This document shows, in pieces, positions 62,800 to 64,000 of a stretch of DNA of 64,000 nt. Numbering within the stretch: the first letter of the stretch is position 1; every line of letters begins with the position of its first letter. Below the pieces are notes generated by a model. It was not told where the DNA came from. It was given only the letters and a program-made list of their open reading frames with translations, and ran no database searches. The translations under genes and the position numbers were made by a program. This stretch comes from Dreissena polymorpha (Eukaryota; Mollusca; Bivalvia; Myida; Dreissenidae), in contig NC_068357.1 of assembly GCF_020536995.1 (NCBI RefSeq), positions 68,694,230-68,758,229 of the forward strand, given 5' to 3'.

Positions 62800-63490
62800 T
62801 AGTTGCAGATGCCTTTACGTTGAAACATATGCAACAAGTGTACTTTTTTGAGATTATAGCAGAAGATCGTTGATTTTCAACGTTTGTAGTAGGCATTTAC
62901 AAAATAATGAAAATATAACAACCAGACAAGAACAGCGAGGAATGCTTTTCCTCAAAGGTTTGGTAGCGTTTAATCCCGTTTGAAAAATATAGTTCAAACA
63001 GGAAAGTCATATGGTGAGCTAATCCTCTTGGCGCTAATCTAATTGTGCACGAGATTTCGCGAGAAGATACGGGACTACATCTCAGAGGCGGCGATTAGTT
63101 GAAGCCTCGTTAGAGTTTCATCTTAAATTAGTTAGTATCAGATATACGATCAGATATAGACAGTCTCATATCTTAAATTTCCTGCTAGAATGGACTTCCC
63201 GTTTCCAACTAAATGGCTTCTTAGAAGTAACAAGAACGATGATTAACTTGTTAACACCTAATGCTGTATGCGTCTCTACGTCACCACTTTTCGCACCATC
63301 TGATATTGAGCCATTACGTGTTGTTCTTAAAGGTTGTTTTGGACGGTGTTTGGATCGAATACCGCAAATAACTGCTTGCCTTTTGTTTAGCGTTGAGGAG
63401 GTATATATACAGTATAACTCTGGTGCGGTAGATCAATCGCCAATAAAATAACGATGAAAGAAGATAGTTACATCGTGCCGCCTTTCCGAT
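62800..63490. other. Noncoding stretch, probably kinase intron
   Basis: No further kinase exon could be found. A 70-codon ORF at 63239-63451 has no recognised pattern. Confidence 0.45.
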
Positions 63491-63495
63491 TGTAT

Positions 63496-63707
63496 TTAAC
63501 CCTTTCAGTGCGGGAACCGAATTTTAAAGGCCTTTGCAAACAGTTTGGATCCAGATGAGACGCCACAGAACGTGGCGTCTCATCTGGATCCAAACTGTTT
63601 GCTATTCTGATAGTATTCTTTGAAAAAAAATGAAGAAAATGCTTATTTTACAAATTAAGCAAACGACATTTTAGCAGACGACAAATTTCCCAGCATGCAA
63701 AGGGTTA
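63496..63707. mobile_element. Hairpin MITE, TTAATCCTTTCAGTGC type, copy 2
   Basis: Closely matches 22134-22347, including AAACAGTTTGGATCCAGATG, the GAGACGCC hairpin and GACAAATTTCCCAGCATG. The central GAGACGCC stem is shared with the four-copy family at 54815-62798 although the ends differ. Confidence 0.85.
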
Positions 63708-64000
63708 TAGATAGTGCTGTTAACGCCTTTGTATATTTACGAAATACTTTCAACGAAGTTTTGCAAGCTGTTAAGTGATTACATTATATATGAACATACT
63801 GTAAATCAAAGGCGAATATTCCTTTCAATATGTTTGGGTTGCAACGCATAATTATTTGGAAAGATATTACTCATTCATCAAAAATACTATCGTATTGCTG
63901 AAAAACATGGTTCCTACAAAAATATGCAGTATGTTTTAATAACTTCATGTAGGAATTTATTTCATAAATCATTTTACTATTTTAAAGTTGTTGATATTGT
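63708..64000. other. AT-rich noncoding end of window
   Basis: No feature is recognised. Confidence 0.5.

Overview
The window looks like nuclear DNA of a bivalve mollusc. It is AT-rich, with short GC-richer exons, large introns and very dense non-autonomous repeats. Several repeat families (the GTCGTCCC palindromic element, the GAGACGCC hairpin element, and a pearl-like tandem-repeat element ending in an ACGG microsatellite) are, from memory, typical of heterodont bivalves such as dreissenid mussels. No database search was possible, so the species is an inference.

Layout: 0-3 kb holds a young, non-autonomous LTR-type element (178-2796) inside an older palindromic MITE. 3-24 kb has no recognised gene. 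It holds minisatellites, MITEs, a repeat ending in a hairpin (16.8-17.5 kb), a pearl-like element (20.5-21.9 kb), and two CTCGAG-palindrome arrays in inverted orientation about 20 kb apart. 27.6-34.7 kb carries three exons of a calmodulin-like EF-hand gene on the + strand. They were found by matching splice sites, phase and protein pattern; two of the three EF-hand exons have a simple-sequence tract beside a splice site. 35.5-47.8 kb is the most striking region: a LINE reverse transcriptase copy (- strand) split by an 11.2-kb foldback element. That element has near-identical inverted ends, an apparent 6-bp target duplication, and a second 4.6-kb palindrome nested inside it. 48-52.4 kb has a minisatellite interrupted by a MITE and otherwise nothing recognisable. 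52.5-62.4 kb carries the last five recognisable exons of a receptor tyrosine kinase (- strand), FGFR/Cad96Ca-like, running from the alpha-C helix to the stop codon. Its P-loop, transmembrane and extracellular exons must lie beyond the right edge.

The two host genes point towards each other (EF-hand +, kinase -), with the foldback nest and about 5 kb of noncoding DNA between them. Nothing in the sequence links them functionally. Almost every other short ORF is chance or lies inside a repeat. The best candidates for something undescribed are the nested foldback element with its 36-bp perfect palindrome building block, and a decayed minisatellite in a kinase intron whose unit contains the gene's own 5' splice site.
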